DNA of 64,000 nucleotides. Origin: Synanceia verrucosa. Taxonomy: Eukaryota > Chordata > Actinopteri > Perciformes > Synanceiidae. Location of the stretch: contig CM056567.1 of assembly GCA_029721515.1 (NCBI GenBank), positions 2,263,007 to 2,327,006 of the forward strand, read 5' to 3'. This document shows, piece after piece, positions 18,764 to 33,201 of the stretch. Numbering within the stretch: position 1 is the stretch's first letter; each line of letters begins with the position of its first letter. A program made the position numbers and the translations under genes. The notes under the pieces were generated by a model. That model searched no databases and had not been told where the DNA came from. It saw nothing but the letters and a program-made list of their open reading frames with translations.

Positions 18764-20896
18764 CTGCCTGAGGGCTTTGTTCTGTACTGGTGCAATAAAA
18801 GACACATTACAGGAAGAGACAGATTACAGAGAAGAAGAAGAAAAAAAAACATTATCACCCATAAATGTGTTTTTTCTTCTTCTTCTTCTCTTTCTCACAG
18901 AAAAAACAATGAATCTTTGTGGGTGTGAGAAGCAACAGAGCAGAGTTTCACATGATGCTTCTGCCGGGGGAAAAAAATCCTAGAAATTAAAATATTTACA
19001 GCAACTTTACAGAAAATCAGTCAACGTACCGAGGCACAAAAAACCCCAAAAAAACAGTGTAGTGAATAAGTGAAATTTAACATCTCAGTCGAATAATAAT
19101 AATGATAATGCTATGATATGGTATTTGATATGCTTTTCTGTAAAATTCTATTTTACAAAAATTATTATTAAATATATCATTATGATTAAAGAGCTTGCAC
19201 ATACTGGTGGATTAACCATTATGGGAAAATATTTTAAATATTGAATTTGGTGGTGGATCAATGTATTTGTATATAATAAAGCATCAGTCAGCTGTGTGAA
19301 GTGTCGAGAGGAGGATGGTTTCTGAGAGATAAAGGACGCCTGTCTGCTGTCGTGTTTCTGATGATGATGAACAGACAGCAGCTCTGGTTTCCATTTATAC
19401 CCCATCTCTCCTCCGCCTGCTTCTCATTCTCACAAACGCTCGATGACACGGCTCTTGACCTCTGTCTGACCCCTGTCTGCTTCCTCTTACCTGCATGTCA
19501 GTCACATGACATCACAGCCCTGTTCGCCATCCAATCGCTGCACCGGATCATCACAGGTTTTTTGTTTCTCTGTGAAATATAAGAGTCCGAGCTGAGATGA
19601 TCTGACTGAGGCTTATTTATTATAACTTGATGCTTATTTCAGTGGTTTTCAATATCATTTCTTTTGGAAATGTCACTATAAAGAAGAGAAACTGAAGCAA
19701 TTTAAAATAAACCCACACATCAGACAAACTTAACATGGGCTTCAACTAACTGTCTTTTAATCCGTTCATTATTAGTTAGCTCTTGTTGATGAATTGTTAA
19801 AAATGTCTTGTTTTGTCCACAACTCAAAGATATTTGGTTTACTGTCCCATTTACACATTCACATTGTCATAAAATAAACTCAGGATGAATTTAAGTCGAG
19901 TCCCGTCAAATGAGGCGCCTCAAAGTCACGAGATTCAACACAAATGTGGAAAATCCAGCGATGAAGTGAAACGAAAATGCCACAGCGACGAAGTCATTTC
20001 AGATTTTTCACCATTTTTTTCATTAAGACGACGAAAGAGATCATTTTTTGTCATCGAATTAGGCTGTTCTTTTTTGTTTTTAGGGATATTGGGGAAAGTT
20101 GGGTAAGTTTTGTTTTTTAAGTGGTGAAGAGAATAGAATCAAATAATTTTAGTAAAAAGTTTTATTAAAAACAACAAAAACAAAACAATAATAGAATAAG
20201 TAATAATAATAATAAATTTAAAATAAAATATTTATATATAATATTTAAAATATTTATATGTATGTAAAAATAAAAAAAGATTCTAATGTCAAATTCAATT
20301 CAATTCAATTAAATATAAACATTTGAACTATGGATATGACTTAAATTATAATTAAATTAATTTTAAAAATAATGAAATTGAATAAAAATAGGCATAAACT
20401 AAAAAATGAAAGTTTGCTCTGCATAATAGTGCAAATTAGTTATGTGAAATCGTGTGAAGTGGCCCTTGGTCTGAAAAGTTTGAGAGACGTTGCTATAGTT
20501 GATTTTTGGGCACGTTAGTCCAGCTGTTAGGTTATTATTTTTGCATTTTGTTAAACTGTTGGCTGGTAGGAAAGCCGTCTGCAGACTCACACCCTGGGAA
20601 AAACTCCTGGATTCAGGCCGTCTGAGCAACATTATCCCCCTGACAAGCTGGGAGGTCAAACTACTGTCACTCACAGTGATGTAGAGAGAAAGACACACAG
20701 AGAGAGAGAGAGAGAGGAAAGTGAATATACAGAAGGGAGATGAGTAGAGATGGAGGGAAAGCGAAGAGAGGAGAAGAGATGAGAATCCAAATGAATCTTC
20801 TTCACCCAAAGGACAGACTGTCAAGCTGTGTGAGTGTGTGTTACCTTCTAATTGAAATGCGATGAGGTGTGAAACACCCCTTTAAAAGACCTATCA

Positions 20897-20934
<38 letters not shown>

Positions 20935-22030
20935 ATACACAAGCAGGGTCGTACCTGTTTGCATGCAGCCTGATTGCAGCGATTAAATTCAGGCCGATAA
21001 ACAAATGCACCAGATAATTTGCACATTTTTTCATGTGCACGCGACCCTAAAGCAACATGGTGAAGTACAGTGTGTGTGTGTGTGTGTGCGTGTGTGTGAT
21101 CTCATTTTGCTGTCTCAGCCTCTTGTTAAGGAGCCATTTAGAGCTCAGGTTGAGTTTCGTCAGCCCCTCCTGACACTTTCTTCCCTCCTCGCTGCCTCTC
21201 TGACTTCCACCATCTTTCCTCCATCTCTGTCTCATTATCCTCGTCTCTCTTTCCATCTGTCTCCTCTTCTGTTCTTTCTCTGCCTTTCTTTTTCACGCTG
21301 CACAGTCTTTGGGAATGGACGGCCATCTTAAGAGTTTCCGACTGAATTATGCAGGATATTTAAAAAATAAAAAAAAATAAAATAGCAGGCGGTGTTTTAT
21401 TATGCAGCCTGTGTGAGTTTTCACTTAACACCGGGGAGGTTTGGGCTAATTGCTGAGACAGTTCTCGCTCTGGTGATTGATGGTGTTCAGTTGCAGCACA
21501 GTCCTCTTGGACCATGAGCGTTTTTTACAAACACTAACACTGACTAAATGAGTGCTTGTGGAGCTCATGTTACTAATACCTGTTAAGGTGAGGAGATTCT
21601 GGGATTAAACTGAGGTCAGCTATGCTTTACCACCAGGGAAGCATCATTTATAAACCCACAAACCAATTAAAGTCCACTTAAATGTCCAGGGGGTTTTAAT
21701 TAGTCCGTGAAAGGGAAAAATAAAACTCTTCTGCAAACTTGCACAATCCAGTCTCAGAGTCCAAAAGAGGCAAAAAAAACAAAACAACAAAACCTCCCCT
21801 TCACAATTCTGTTTAGTTTTTTTGGTCGTCTTCTCTCACTTACAGTCCTCAGGTTCCTTCACCATAAACACAACACTTTCTTTCCTTTCTGACCTCCAAC
21901 GCAGACCTTTCTCCTCCATTTCCCTCCTGCACAAACATGTCTGGTTGTCTCCTAAGCCCCGCCTCCCTTCGCAGGTGATCAGGAAGTACAAAAACACCTG
22001 TAGACACTGTGATATACACTCAAAGCTCAT

Positions 22031-22073
<43 letters not shown>

Positions 22074-22149
22074 GGCCTCCCAACAGGAAACTTTATCATG
22101 TTTTAACCAGTCAACAGGACAATTTAGCATGTTTTTTTTCCAAACAGAG
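18763..22149. other. Gene-free stretch with microsatellites
   Basis: Holds an AT-rich block (20150-20400), a short AG run (20699-20715), TG runs at about 20900-20931, 21070-21099 and 22033-22071, and a dispersed repeat at 21570-21760. 20940-21000 and 21340-21480 contain several TAAT/ATTA and TTATGCAG cores and could be conserved regulatory DNA. No coding gene is seen. Confidence 0.55.
21570..21760. repeat. Dispersed repeat, copy 1 of a pair
   Basis: Shares 'ttaccaccagggaa', 'gtccactt', 'aatgtccagggg' and 'gaaagggaaaaataaaactct' in order with 62235-62395. Family not recognised. Confidence 0.6.
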
Positions 22150-22310
22150 GAGCACTTCAGCACATTTTTGCCTCCCAAGAGTACATTTTAGCTTAAGGTT
22201 ATATGATTATTGATCTAAACTCATATTCTGGCCACTTTATATTGAATTTGTCAGCACTTTTTTGTAAAAGCCAACGGCAAATTATTTAGGAGGGCCTACT
22301 GACGCCACTG
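22150..22310 (+). mobile_element. Internally deleted copy of the hAT-like small element
   Basis: 'tttttgcctcc', 'aaggttatat', 'aactcatattctggcca' and 'tatattgaat' follow in the same order as in the intact element at 45264-45645. It ends in the same terminus TGACGCCACTG (22300-22310). The left terminus is missing. Confidence 0.65.
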
Positions 22311-24384
22311 CTTCTATTCAAATACTGTAAGTCAGTGTGATGCTAAAGTTTTCTCCAAACAACAAAATGATTGAATTGATCGTGTTTGTACCCAACATAA
22401 AAATTAACCTGCAAATCCTCCAAATCTTACAAGAAGAAATGTAATTACCCTCCAAACTTTACAAATCTGTCTGATCTGATGTCGAACAGTTTTGTTTGGC
22501 ATGCAGTCTCAAAGTTTCTGGAGGTTTTTTAGAAAGAGTGTCAGTGTGTCTGACAACATACACAGCATAGTGCTGTTTTAAGTTACTAATAAACACATCG
22601 TATTGATCGATTAAAACTCCAGTGAGCTGTACAAGACCTGAATCCACAGGATCCAGTGGGAAATCTTCATTTAAGTAAGATATAAAACTTCTTGTCTCCT
22701 TCACACCTTGAGACAAATACACCTGAGATCACCTGAAACTCTTTACACTTTCAGCTTTTAACCACAGGGGATCTTACAGGTGTGAACACTCATTTTACTC
22801 TTACAGCTGTACAGGAGCATGTAAAAAAAAAAACATGTTTTACAGGATAAGAGGCAGAAAGACAAAAAGAGAAAGTGAGCAAAGGGAGTAGATAGAGTTT
22901 CAAATGAGGGACAGGTCAAACTTAAGGGAAATGCATTTACAAAATAAAACAGTAACTCATAAAAATGACAGGAATAATATTTTCCAGACACGCAATAAAG
23001 CAGTGACTCATCTTGAACTTCATTCAGACCGTCTGATCATTACTGTTTCACCGCTCTGCTTTATGAAAGATTTAAGGTGAAAACTGCATCAGGGACAAAA
23101 AATCTGAACTATTTAAACTCATCGCCTGCTGCAGACTAAAAGGTCAGGTATCATGGGAAACAGGAATTTGCATATTTAAATGCTTTGAGGCAATAAATAA
23201 ATAAATTATTCTCTATCTGTGACTTGTCTTCTCATTTCCTTGTTTCTTAAACATAAAGCCCACCATATTTATATATATTTATTCATTTTGCCTGTTTGTT
23301 TCTGGAGTATTGTGTGCCAGCTTCTGTGCAGCCAGATTACTGTTTGGCAGAGTTTTAAAAATATAGTGAAAGTAAAATTACCAAACAAACTGTCATTTTA
23401 TGATCAAAAAGTCCACTTATAATATTTACTCATTTAATGAGCCAAATGTTTGATCTCCATGAGTCGTGTTTAGCTGTTGTTATGGATAAAAGAGGAGCTG
23501 CTGGTGTTTATCTTGTCTTTGGTTATTTGATGCAGGAATGAATTTCTGTGCAATTTATTTTGTGAATGTTTTAGACAGGTTTCTGGCAAAGTTTTGACTC
23601 AAATTTGGCCGCTTTTTAAGCTGTGATGGAGCTGGAAACTGTTATTCTGATCTGGCATCGCTGACCTGATTTCATATTTTGAGATTTCAAATCAAAACCA
23701 CAAGCGGCTTCCTGCTGTTTGTGCGACAGTACGAGCCGGGAAGTCAGATTCCCGTACATGTTTTCATGGAAATCCAACATATAGTTTGATACTTCAGCAA
23801 GACCTGCATGGATTCACTCTGTGTTTATGATATTTCTAATTTCTTTAAGGCATTCGATCAAACCCAACTGTGATGCTCCATCTGTGGCTGTGGATCCATA
23901 CTGGTCCATGCTGCTGTAATGTGATGTAGAGTATAACACAAAGTGATGTAATGCGAGCATGGATTTCATAAAACACATACATACACAGTGACCGTAACTA
24001 GGAAGCCTTTTTCAGGTCCAGTGAATATTTGAATTACTATCATTAGTGGACTAAATGCAATATAAGAAAATCAATATCTTTAGTAGCAATGGGAGAAAAT
24101 CAATCACCTTTTTATAGAAGGTCATTTGTCTTTTGAGGTGAAGTATTGGTGGAGGGCAGCCAATCACAGGAAGTGATTGGAGATAGCCTCTGTAATGCTA
24201 ATCACTGTTGAGAGCGTGTGACGCTCAGTCACGCTACATTTAGTCTGGAGCTAAAGCTAATGTGTTGTGTGATTATTGGATTAGAATGGATTTAGAGAAA
24301 CAGTTAACAAAATATGCTCTGATTTTAATCAAATGTATGCTAACATGCTAAATGGTTGACATACATTACAGCACTGGGAGCATA
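22311..24384. other. Gene-free stretch
   Basis: No open frame, RNA gene or delimited repeat is recognised. Confidence 0.55.
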
Positions 24385-24925
24385 AACGGTATGTAAGAAG
24401 TGGACATCGTCGCCATGATGTCACCGATCGGTTGATGGACTGCAGTTTTGAAGCATTTTGGGCGTCGCCATCTTGGTTTTTGCAACCAGTCGTGACATAA
24501 GAAGGTTGAGCTGAATAAGACATTTCATCCAACTGAAAATTCAAATATTCACAAAATGAAAAGTCAAGAACTCCCAGAGTGTCTGTTGCCGTGGTAGCGA
24601 CCTGTCAATCAGCAGTTAGCCTTGCCGTCTTGGTTTTTGGGTGTCGCCATCTTTGCAAGCCAATTGACATGTAATGGTGGATCTAAGTAAAACTAAACGT
24701 TGGATAAGATACTTTTTCTGGCAACCAAAAAGGGTTATAATTAACTCTGATGAAGTGAAAACACACTGTGAAAGGGTTAAAGACACAAACAGCACCGTGG
24801 TAACAACCTGTCAGCAGGTAGCCTCACCTTAAATCATCCCCTGCTTCAACCAGAGGAGTCGCCCCCTGCTGGCTGATAAAAAGAATGCAGCTTTAAGACT
24901 GCAGTTTTGACGTTACATCGACTGT
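24385..24925 (+). mobile_element. Dispersed repeat with 'gccatcttggtttttgcaac' core
   Basis: Contains 'taagaagtggac', 'tgcagttttgaag', 'tcgccatcttgg', 'tttttgcaacca', 'gacctgtcaatcagc' and 'gtcgccccctgctggctg'. The same order recurs near 37655-38040 and 51775-52090, with partial copies at 55135-55255 and 63885-64000. It is a frequent type of fish interspersed repeat, probably a DNA-transposon derivative; class not certain. Confidence 0.65.
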
Positions 24926-25774
24926 ATATCTTAACAACACGACAGCACGAAGGTGTCTTTTCACACAATATCCTTCACAAACCTGCAAATTTACAGGTTT
25001 ATTTTACAGGTAAATTTACTCACGTGGCAGAAAATAGAGGAAACTAAAACATCCTGGTTTGAAAAAATATCTACTCTGATTTTATTTGGGAAAACAAGCT
25101 GTTCAGTGTAAATAAATTACAATAAATCAAAAACACTCACAGTCTCTGGCTGCCGTCCCTGGTGTCTCACTGTTTGCCTTTTCTTTTTATTCAATCTAAT
25201 TGATTGAAACCACACTTCCAATTCAGGAAAACATGCACATGCTTAATTAAATGAAAGTTCTCTTTAAACGCTTCGTGCACACCTCGCAGCTTGTGATGTT
25301 TTCTAGCTCACACTGGACATTTTCTATGCTGTTTTAGGCGCTTTGTTATTTGTGCTCGCAATTAATACACGCATTTTGTTTTTGGAAGCTTGTAATGTTA
25401 CTGTAGAGGTTTTTCATTAACGTACATGGTTTTGAAGGTTTATTATGATCATGTGAATTAATGCAGCAACAGGAGCAACATCTCATTAGGTTTATCACAG
25501 CAATAAAACACGCATATTGCCAAATATATCGGATCATATTGTAGTTCATGTCCATAATTATAACCTTAACCTCTTTTTTCTACCAAAACATTGAAGTGCA
25601 TGATGCAGACATACTGACATACACACACATTGTGGCATAAGGTTAAAAATGCTGAATGAAATTCCACAAGATATTAAAATCACACACAAAGTCATGTTTT
25701 GATCTCTGCTCCGTCGTAATGAGGTAAAAACAGACATGGCAGTGCAAACAATCAGTTCTTAGTACGGTGGTGGA

Positions 25775-25930
25775 AACTCTTTGAGTGTCATTGGCGTATT
25801 TTGACGTCAAAGTGTTTTTTTGGCAGTGGCTCGCCAATCGCGGTCTCACACAGTCTGTGAGTAATGTTGGGGCTTCTGGGAGATGTAGTCTGAGTATAAA
25901 AAGAAGGTATACACCACAGAGATGTGGATG
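25775..25930 (+). mobile_element. Partial piggyBac-like small element
   Basis: Begins 'ctctttgagtgtcattggcg' like the left end of the element at 40118-40596 and shares 'gtgagtaatgttggggcttc', 'tgggagatgtagtc' and 'tatacaccacagagat'. Homology stops after about 155 bases. Confidence 0.7.
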
Positions 25931-26089
25931 TTTCAATGAACGAAAACACAGTATTTTTTCAAACTAGTTATTTTTTTTTATTTAGGAAGTGAAACAAAAT
26001 GCCTAGTGTTGTCTTTGTGCTTTACATTTCCCCAAAGTTCCCAAAAAAACTCAGAGGAAGAACTCAAACAAAGCAGGAAGCGCAGAAAA

Positions 26090-26090
26090 A

Positions 26091-26124
<34 letters not shown>

Positions 26125-26131
26125 CCATCAC
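26090..26131. repeat. (CAT/ATC)n microsatellite
   Basis: About 13 trinucleotide units. The poly-His frame across it is an artefact. Confidence 0.95.
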
Positions 26132-28062
26132 TGTCTCTGTGCACTGATCTATAGAAATACTCCAAAACCACCTCGATGCTTATTTACAAAGCCTTTTGCC
26201 AAAAAATAGTCAAGTTTTCATTCACACTTTAAAAAAAAGGTGAAGTAGCTTTCAGGCAAATATGTTGAAAAATGACACAGCGTGTAACAAAGGAGTCCAT
26301 TTACACCATGCGTCATTTCTAAAGCATATTTAAGGGCATCTCTGTCACTGTTATGACCTTTGATTAGTAGAAAAAGGAGAAAGAGGTTATTTCTACATAC
26401 AAGGAAGGCATTGTCTACCTGAATCTAAACTCTTTCATTGTGCTACTATCTTTGAAAAACAAAAAACAAGTTGTAAGATATAACAGGAAGTGCTTTAATA
26501 TAAGAATAGGTAAACTAGCTTGTGGCTATAGTAGGCTACAGTAGTAGAGTCTAAGTGTTTGTCGATGCACTCTGGTGCTGAAATATTGACCAAACGTCTT
26601 CTCTTCTTCCCCAACAATCCTCATAATTGCATCGGGGATCTTCACATCAGCCGAAGATGATGGAGAGAAAAACAACAGCCTGAAAGTGTGCAGCTCAGAG
26701 CAGCAAAACTGAGCTTTTATATGGGATTCAAACTGAGAGGAGAGCGCACAGAGGGGCCGATTTCTTCTTTATCGCTGATTCAAACCTTAAAAAACGTTCA
26801 CCTGCTGCAGTCAACAACTCAAAGATACAACACACCAAAACTTGGTTTGTTTCAGCACCAGAGGCCTACAGTAGTACCTTCTACTTTCTACGATATTTTA
26901 GAGTAATAATACGAGGCAGGCAGTGCATAAACCATGTACAAAATGTCCCGACCCGACCCGACCCGGAGCCCTCCACCTGAAGGAGTTGTGCCGTAGACAG
27001 AATAACAACCAGAAGGCGGTTGTTTTTAGATAATATCACACATTAATTTCTGCTCAAACACTTTGTATTCGCTGCTTCGCGATCCCCTCCAGACTCCTAA
27101 CCCAACCGTCCATATTTAACACCAGCTTGGTTTGCTAAACTCCCTGAAATTTCATTTCTTCACATAGAATAGTGGTACTTGGCAAGGAAATTAAGATGTT
27201 ACAAGCAGTTATGACTTTCCAAAAATATCATGCATTATTGCTCTATTGGATATGAATGAAATATTGCCCAAGACAGAAATTTGCTTAATTTGCCTGTTGT
27301 CTAAGAGGTTTGGCAAAATATCCCAAAGATTCATAAAAGTTGGCATAGATTCCATTATTAGGCTATTATTGTTATTTTTTTTTTTTGCATGCAGTTTTTT
27401 CTTATAATTAAAGTGGCAGACAAAAGTAAAAAGGTATTCGGTAATTAGAAAGTGTCAAATGCTTTGGCATATTTGTAACGAAGGCAAAATATAACAAAGT
27501 AAAGTGCAAAAGTAATACATTTACAAAAAAATCATTAATAATAAATAATGAATAAATAATGAAATAAATAAAGCAATAAATAAACACATTAAATAAAAAA
27601 TAAGCTGAATACTGCGCGGCTCGCTGGCAATGAACACGAAAGGTTTGACCTCGTGAGGAAAAATCGGGACATTTTTAACGTCTGAATCCTCGACACCGAC
27701 GACTTAAAATAAAAAAAACTCGCTCCCAGTTTCACTTTCCACTGTTTACTGTCAAGTAATGCCAAAAATAACTTGACGAAAAGTGTCCCTTCAAGACAAA
27801 GGCGTACTTTTCCATCGTTCCTGGTACGTCGTATTTCCTCATGCATCAGCAGCCGGCACAGTAAACAGAGCAGAGCATGTCAAGGTGTAAAGGAAACAAA
27901 CTTTACAAGCATTGTGTTTACTTGCAGAGAACAAACGCTGTGTGCTTTCTTTGTTTTGATGCTTCATCTCCTTATAAGTTCAGTCCGAGGTCAGCTTCAC
28001 CAAAAGCATCATGTATCCTCAGATTATTATTATTATTTTAAAAAAAACATTAAATATGAAAG

Positions 28063-28068
28063 TTTATT
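28063..28068 (-). terminator. Candidate poly(A) signal of scrt1
   Basis: TTTATT on the + strand gives AATAAA on the - strand, about 440 bases past the scrt1 stop codon. It is the nearest good match but others exist further on. Confidence 0.4.
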
Positions 28069-28504
28069 GAATGTCTTTGTAAGGAAACTGAAGATGTGAC
28101 TGGTGCTTTAAACTCCTGTGATACTCCTGTCACAGCAAGACAGAAAGACCGGAGAGGAATTGTGCTTTAGTGTCTTTTTGTCAAAGAAAAAAGAAAAGAG
28201 GGACAAGGATAGATTTGGACTTAAATAGATCTAGGTATCTTCAGAAACGATGAGCTAGATGTGCTGTGCTTTTTTTATCTTCACAGATGCTCAAATCTGC
28301 CTCAGAAGTGTCTTATCGAAGCAGATGGCGATCTAAATCAAACATCGGAAACTTTTCACTCCACTTCCTGTTGAGGAAAGAGGAGACAAAGGAGGGATTT
28401 GAAGGTCTGGATAAAAATGTCCTTTGCGTCGCGATCCTCGCAGACAAAGCGCTGCATGTCAAGGAAAGCAGGGAAATCTGACGTCAAAGTGAAATGTGAG
28501 TGCG

Positions 28505-29268
28505 TCATTCCCCCAGCGAGCTCAGCGGCGAGAAAGCCCCCTTGAAGCACGCCGACTCGTAGTGCTTGTTCAGGTAACTCTTGAGTGCGAAAGTCTTGTC
28601 GCAGCGTTTGCACTTGTAGTGCTTGAAGGCCGAGTGCGTCTGCATGTGAGCGCGCAGGTTCGAGCGGTCGGCGAACGCCTTGCCGCAGTGAGCGCAGCCG
28701 AACGGCTTCTCGCCCGTGTGCGAGCGCATGTGGCCCTGCAGCAGCCACGGCCGGCTGAACGCTTTGCCGCACACGTCGCACTTGTGCTTGAGGTCGTGGG
28801 TCAGCAGATGCATGGCCATGGCGGGCATGGAGACATACACTTTCCCGCACGTGGGGCACTTCTTGGCCATCTTGCTGTCGATGCTCCGGTGCGTCTGCTT
28901 GTGCCGGCTCAGGTTGGAGGACGTGGCGTAGGTCTTGCCGCACTCGCTGCAGGTGTGCCTCTGGATGCTCCCTTTGGGGTTCTCCGTGGATTTCCGCCTC
29001 GACCGTCCGTCCATGATGAAAAATGCGTCCACCGTGTAACCCTCGCTCACAGCGGCGTCGCCGTTGATGTATCCACCTGCCGAAGATGACACCTCGGACC
29101 GTGGGCTGTCTGGCTGGTCTGAATCACCATGGATACCAGAGTAGGTGTCATCGATGCGACTGTAGATGATGGATGGATGGCCAGGGGACGGTACTTTGGA
29201 GATGACCGACGAGTCGCTTCCCACCACGTCATCGTAAGGAGACGGACTCAGATAATCGCTGACATAGC
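28505..29268 (-). CDS. scrt1: scrt1 exon 2 (linker and all five zinc fingers)
   Basis: Begins after the acceptor CTTCAG with '[16 protein letters not shown]' and ends LSSLGE-stop. High GC and CpG compared with the surroundings, as expected for a constrained finger region. Confidence 0.96.
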
Positions 29269-32200
29269 CTGAAGACAGGGAGGAAGAGGTTAATCACATG
29301 ACCTTGACGTGATGATTGATTGGAAATAAGCAGCCGATCGGTTTGAAAATCTTTACAGAGGCAGCGACACAGAAAGCAGAGAGGGAGGAGGCAGGAATCA
29401 TCTCCTCCTTCCTTTGTTATCAGTTAAATGAAACAAACTGGCCTGAATGTAAATGTAAGAGCACAGGCCACAACATCACAGTCATTCACCACAGTTCATT
29501 CATTATTCAGAGAGCTGCTTCTCCTGATGATGTTACTGATTACAGCCTCTGGTTTCTAAATATCACATTAGCTACATGTGCATGACGCTTTAAGATGAAC
29601 TCTTCCCATTAACACTTCTTCAGACACGCCCACACCCTGTTTCTGTCTCAAACCATTTTTGTAGGAGGTTTAACGCAGAGGAAGAAGACGCAGCAGAAGC
29701 TGAGGTATTTATAGTGGTGGAAAAGTGCTTTTATGTCTTTGCCAGCATGGAGGAGACACTTTCCTCTCGGTGGGAAATCTTTATTTTGTGCAGTGAGCGA
29801 ACAGTTTGACAGGCCTGCAGCTGCACGGTCACACCTCTGAGCCTTCAGATTGGCTCTATTACAGCGTCTAGTGCTTTGCTCAAGGGCACCCTGACCCTGA
29901 TGACTACCCACTGACCGTAACCCCTCGGTCTCCTGGAGTATCTCACTCCCTGTTTCTGCCCATCTGATCAATTGTTTGCTGCCGTCTTGTGATGTCAGCT
30001 GCTTCGTTATGTCTATTATTGGTTTCTACAGTCAACAGGCTGACAGACACAAGGAGAGGCTGGCAGCTGATACCGCCTCAGCCACGACTCCGATGCCGAT
30101 CAATAGCTCTCCATTTCAATTAGCACTCTGCGAGCATTTAGACACAGGCAGCAGAGGAGATACTACTGCTGGTAATATAATTTCATGATGCAGTTCTGAG
30201 AAAAGCTCAGAAGTCGGTCGATAATACGGCGAGAGACGCAGATAGATGGAGGGGAAGGGCGGTGGTACATCCAGTATGGTAGATGTGGAGGTTTGGCAAT
30301 GTTGGTGAAAGCTCTCCTGTCGATTTAATGTTTCGAATAAAATAAAGATGGAGTCATAGAGGAGGACAGAAAGTAGAAGGCAAAGAGGTGGAGGGAAAGG
30401 AAAAAAATCATGAATAATGAATATTCAATCACCACACTGTGGAACAAAGTGTTTGTCCTGTTTTATAGAGCATGAGTAACTACGAAATATGACCAGTGTT
30501 CATTTTGAACCTGTATTAATAAGAGAGCAGCTCCAGTCTCATAATCACTCAAACTCAGAGGAAAAGCAGATGTATTTCAGACATTAGTAATAACACACTG
30601 TTTTATTGGATGTTATTACTTTATGTAATTTGTCAGTGTGTGGCCAGTGTTCAAAGGAGTCTCATGAAACGACTTGTATGACATCATACGAAATGTTAGG
30701 CACAGGTTTTCGTGTATATCTCTACGAATGACCGGCAACATGAGCGATCAGCGCACACGCACAAGCCCTGAAGCGAGAGCCTTAAAAATGGTGGATATTT
30801 CTTTCATACTCAGTGGAAACTGCACTATTTTAATAAAGTTTCTGCACTGAAATATGCTTTGATGGTTAGGGTTAGGGACAGGGTTACAGGGTTAGGGTTA
30901 GGAAATAAAATGTATCTTTCCCAATAGAAATGTAATGAAAACACATTTGAACTCATAAGTTATCTTAAAATATTGCATTCTCCACTGAGAATGTTTTCTG
31001 TGAAAACGCCATGTTTTCATAGAAAGAGCAGCCTGCATCGAACGTCACGTGATCACAACTCTGGTACGTGGGTTATATACGACTTATAGTGCAATACTTT
31101 ACGTAGTGATTTGTATGAATATTGGAGGAGAACAGCCTGCAGTGTTAGTTGGAGAAAAGAGCACAATATTTCTCTGTGAAATGTGGTAAATGTGAGAAAA
31201 TAAACAGTTTAAAAAGTGCAAATAAACCACTTTACATTTGCTCGTCTCTGTTGAAGCTACTAATTAAAGATGGCCAATTCTTATGACTTCTAAAATCTTG
31301 CACAATGATACCATCTGAGCAGAATTTACTGAGAAAAAATAACAGAAAACTTCTATTTAAAGAGATTAAAGCATCTTATTTAGATCTCCCCTTATGATGT
31401 CATTGCAAACTTTTACAACATCCCGTCAGAAGAGAGTGAAGTTGCTCTCCCTCTGTGTGTGTTGAAATCACTGTTTACGTCCATTCAAACATGCTTTGAG
31501 TCCATGTCAGTGGGTCTCATTGCTCGCTAACGGCGTCCCGACCCACAGCGTCGTCATGGAAACGTAGCGCCCACCCTGTGGTTCCTCTTCAGGTAAAAAA
31601 AAAAACACCTTTGTTTTTGCTGCTAGCGCTGTTAGCACTGTTAGCATGTTGAGAGCAGGCGATAGAAATTCCAGTAAATGATGCTAACATGCTCAATACA
31701 TTCAGACGTGTCTTGTGTTGGATTCATCCACGGATGGAGGGACTCTGTGATTGACTCGCACAGTGAGAAAAAAATAACTTCCAATCCAGAGTTATTCCCC
31801 TCCAGCGCTCGCTGTGCATCATGTCACCTCGTCTGTAGCTGCTTCTGTGAGTTGTGACTGACAGGCAGCAAATAAAACCATCTCTTAACTTTAAGTTTTA
31901 AACACATTGAAGTATTTTCTGTGATCCCTGCCAATTAAACATCACTCAGTATCCTCTTTTTTTTTTTTTTTAAATGTTTTTCTGAGCCATAATTGCCGAA
32001 TGTCTCAACGTCTGTCTCTGTTTGTTTGTCTTTGTCTCTCTCTGGCTGTCTCCGTCTGTGTCAACTCTATATTCATTTCAAAGCACTTTAGCAGCATTAG
32101 AGCCGATAGCTGCTCTAAATGCTTATTAAAGATTAAAACACTTCTCCTATGTGTCTTTGAAATGCAGACGATTGGAAAGAGGTAGAAAAGATGGAGGGAG

Positions 32201-33132
32201 GCAACGAGACGCTGGAAGTTAAGAGAGAAAAGAGAAAAGCTTTAAGCTACAGTTTCATTTTTTGATCCAAACCAGCAGTAAGTGACACACACTTGTGTGC
32301 TTTGGACACTTGTAGGTCACTGGATGTGTCCTCCATGTGTGTGATGGTGTGCACTCAGCTGTGCGAGCTGCCTGGGAAATGTGCCGAGTTGACAGAAACG
32401 CAGCAGTGTGCGTGGACGTTCGTGTGGATTCATGTGTGCAACAAGCTGCAGTCGCTTCAGTCTAACTCTTGTTATATTTATAGCACCGTCTTTACAGACT
32501 CTTCTCTGCTGCTGCCGCTGCTTGTTTCCTGATGGCGTCGTCATCAGAGCACCTGGGATCTCCTCATCTCACATTTGACCTTGGTTGGCTGCACTGACGT
32601 TTACATGCACCATGTATTCTGCTTTTTACACCTAACTGTGAATAAGACAATATGTCCTACTGAGCTGTTTATGTAGCATAAATATTCCATTAAAATCAGT
32701 GTTTGCACCAAATGTTTTGCCTTTCACGCTTAAGTGTGAATAATAATAATAATAATATCTCCTAATAATCTGTTTATGTAGCATAAATATTCCAGCAATA
32801 TTCCACAATATTTTCCATATTACAACCAAAATATTCCACTCTCTGCACATGATTCCAAAAAAAGACAGAGCTGTTCATATACCATGGATTTTCTACTAAT
32901 ATTACCATTTTATGCACCAAATATTCTGCAAATAAGACAATATATCCTCCCACGCTGTTCATATAGCATGAATATTGGATGTAAAACCCCCGTTGTAACT
33001 TATATTGTTGATGTGCTATATGTCCAAACATAATGTTGTTATTATAGGTTAATAAATGTGTAAACATAGTAACTGATGTACACTTTCCCCACTAGGGGGC
33101 AAAAACAAGCTGAAGGGACACACAACCAGGGC

Positions 33133-33201
<69 letters not shown>

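Larger units (their letters stand above)
24926..28062. other. Gene-free stretch downstream of scrt1
   Basis: Contains a partial piggyBac-like element (25775-25930), a CAT/ATC run (26090-26131), four CCCGA units (26944-26966) and AATAAA-rich low-complexity DNA (27530-27605). No coding sequence is seen. Confidence 0.55.

Noticed and set aside
28496..29089. Long + strand frames opposite scrt1 exon 2
   Set aside because: Antisense shadows of a GC-rich zinc finger exon; no conserved protein content.
29820..29975. Possible tRNA-derived SINE
   Set aside because: 'tgctcaagggcaccctgacc' resembles fish repeat phrases, but I could not find A and B boxes or ends, so it is only mentioned in the intron entry.
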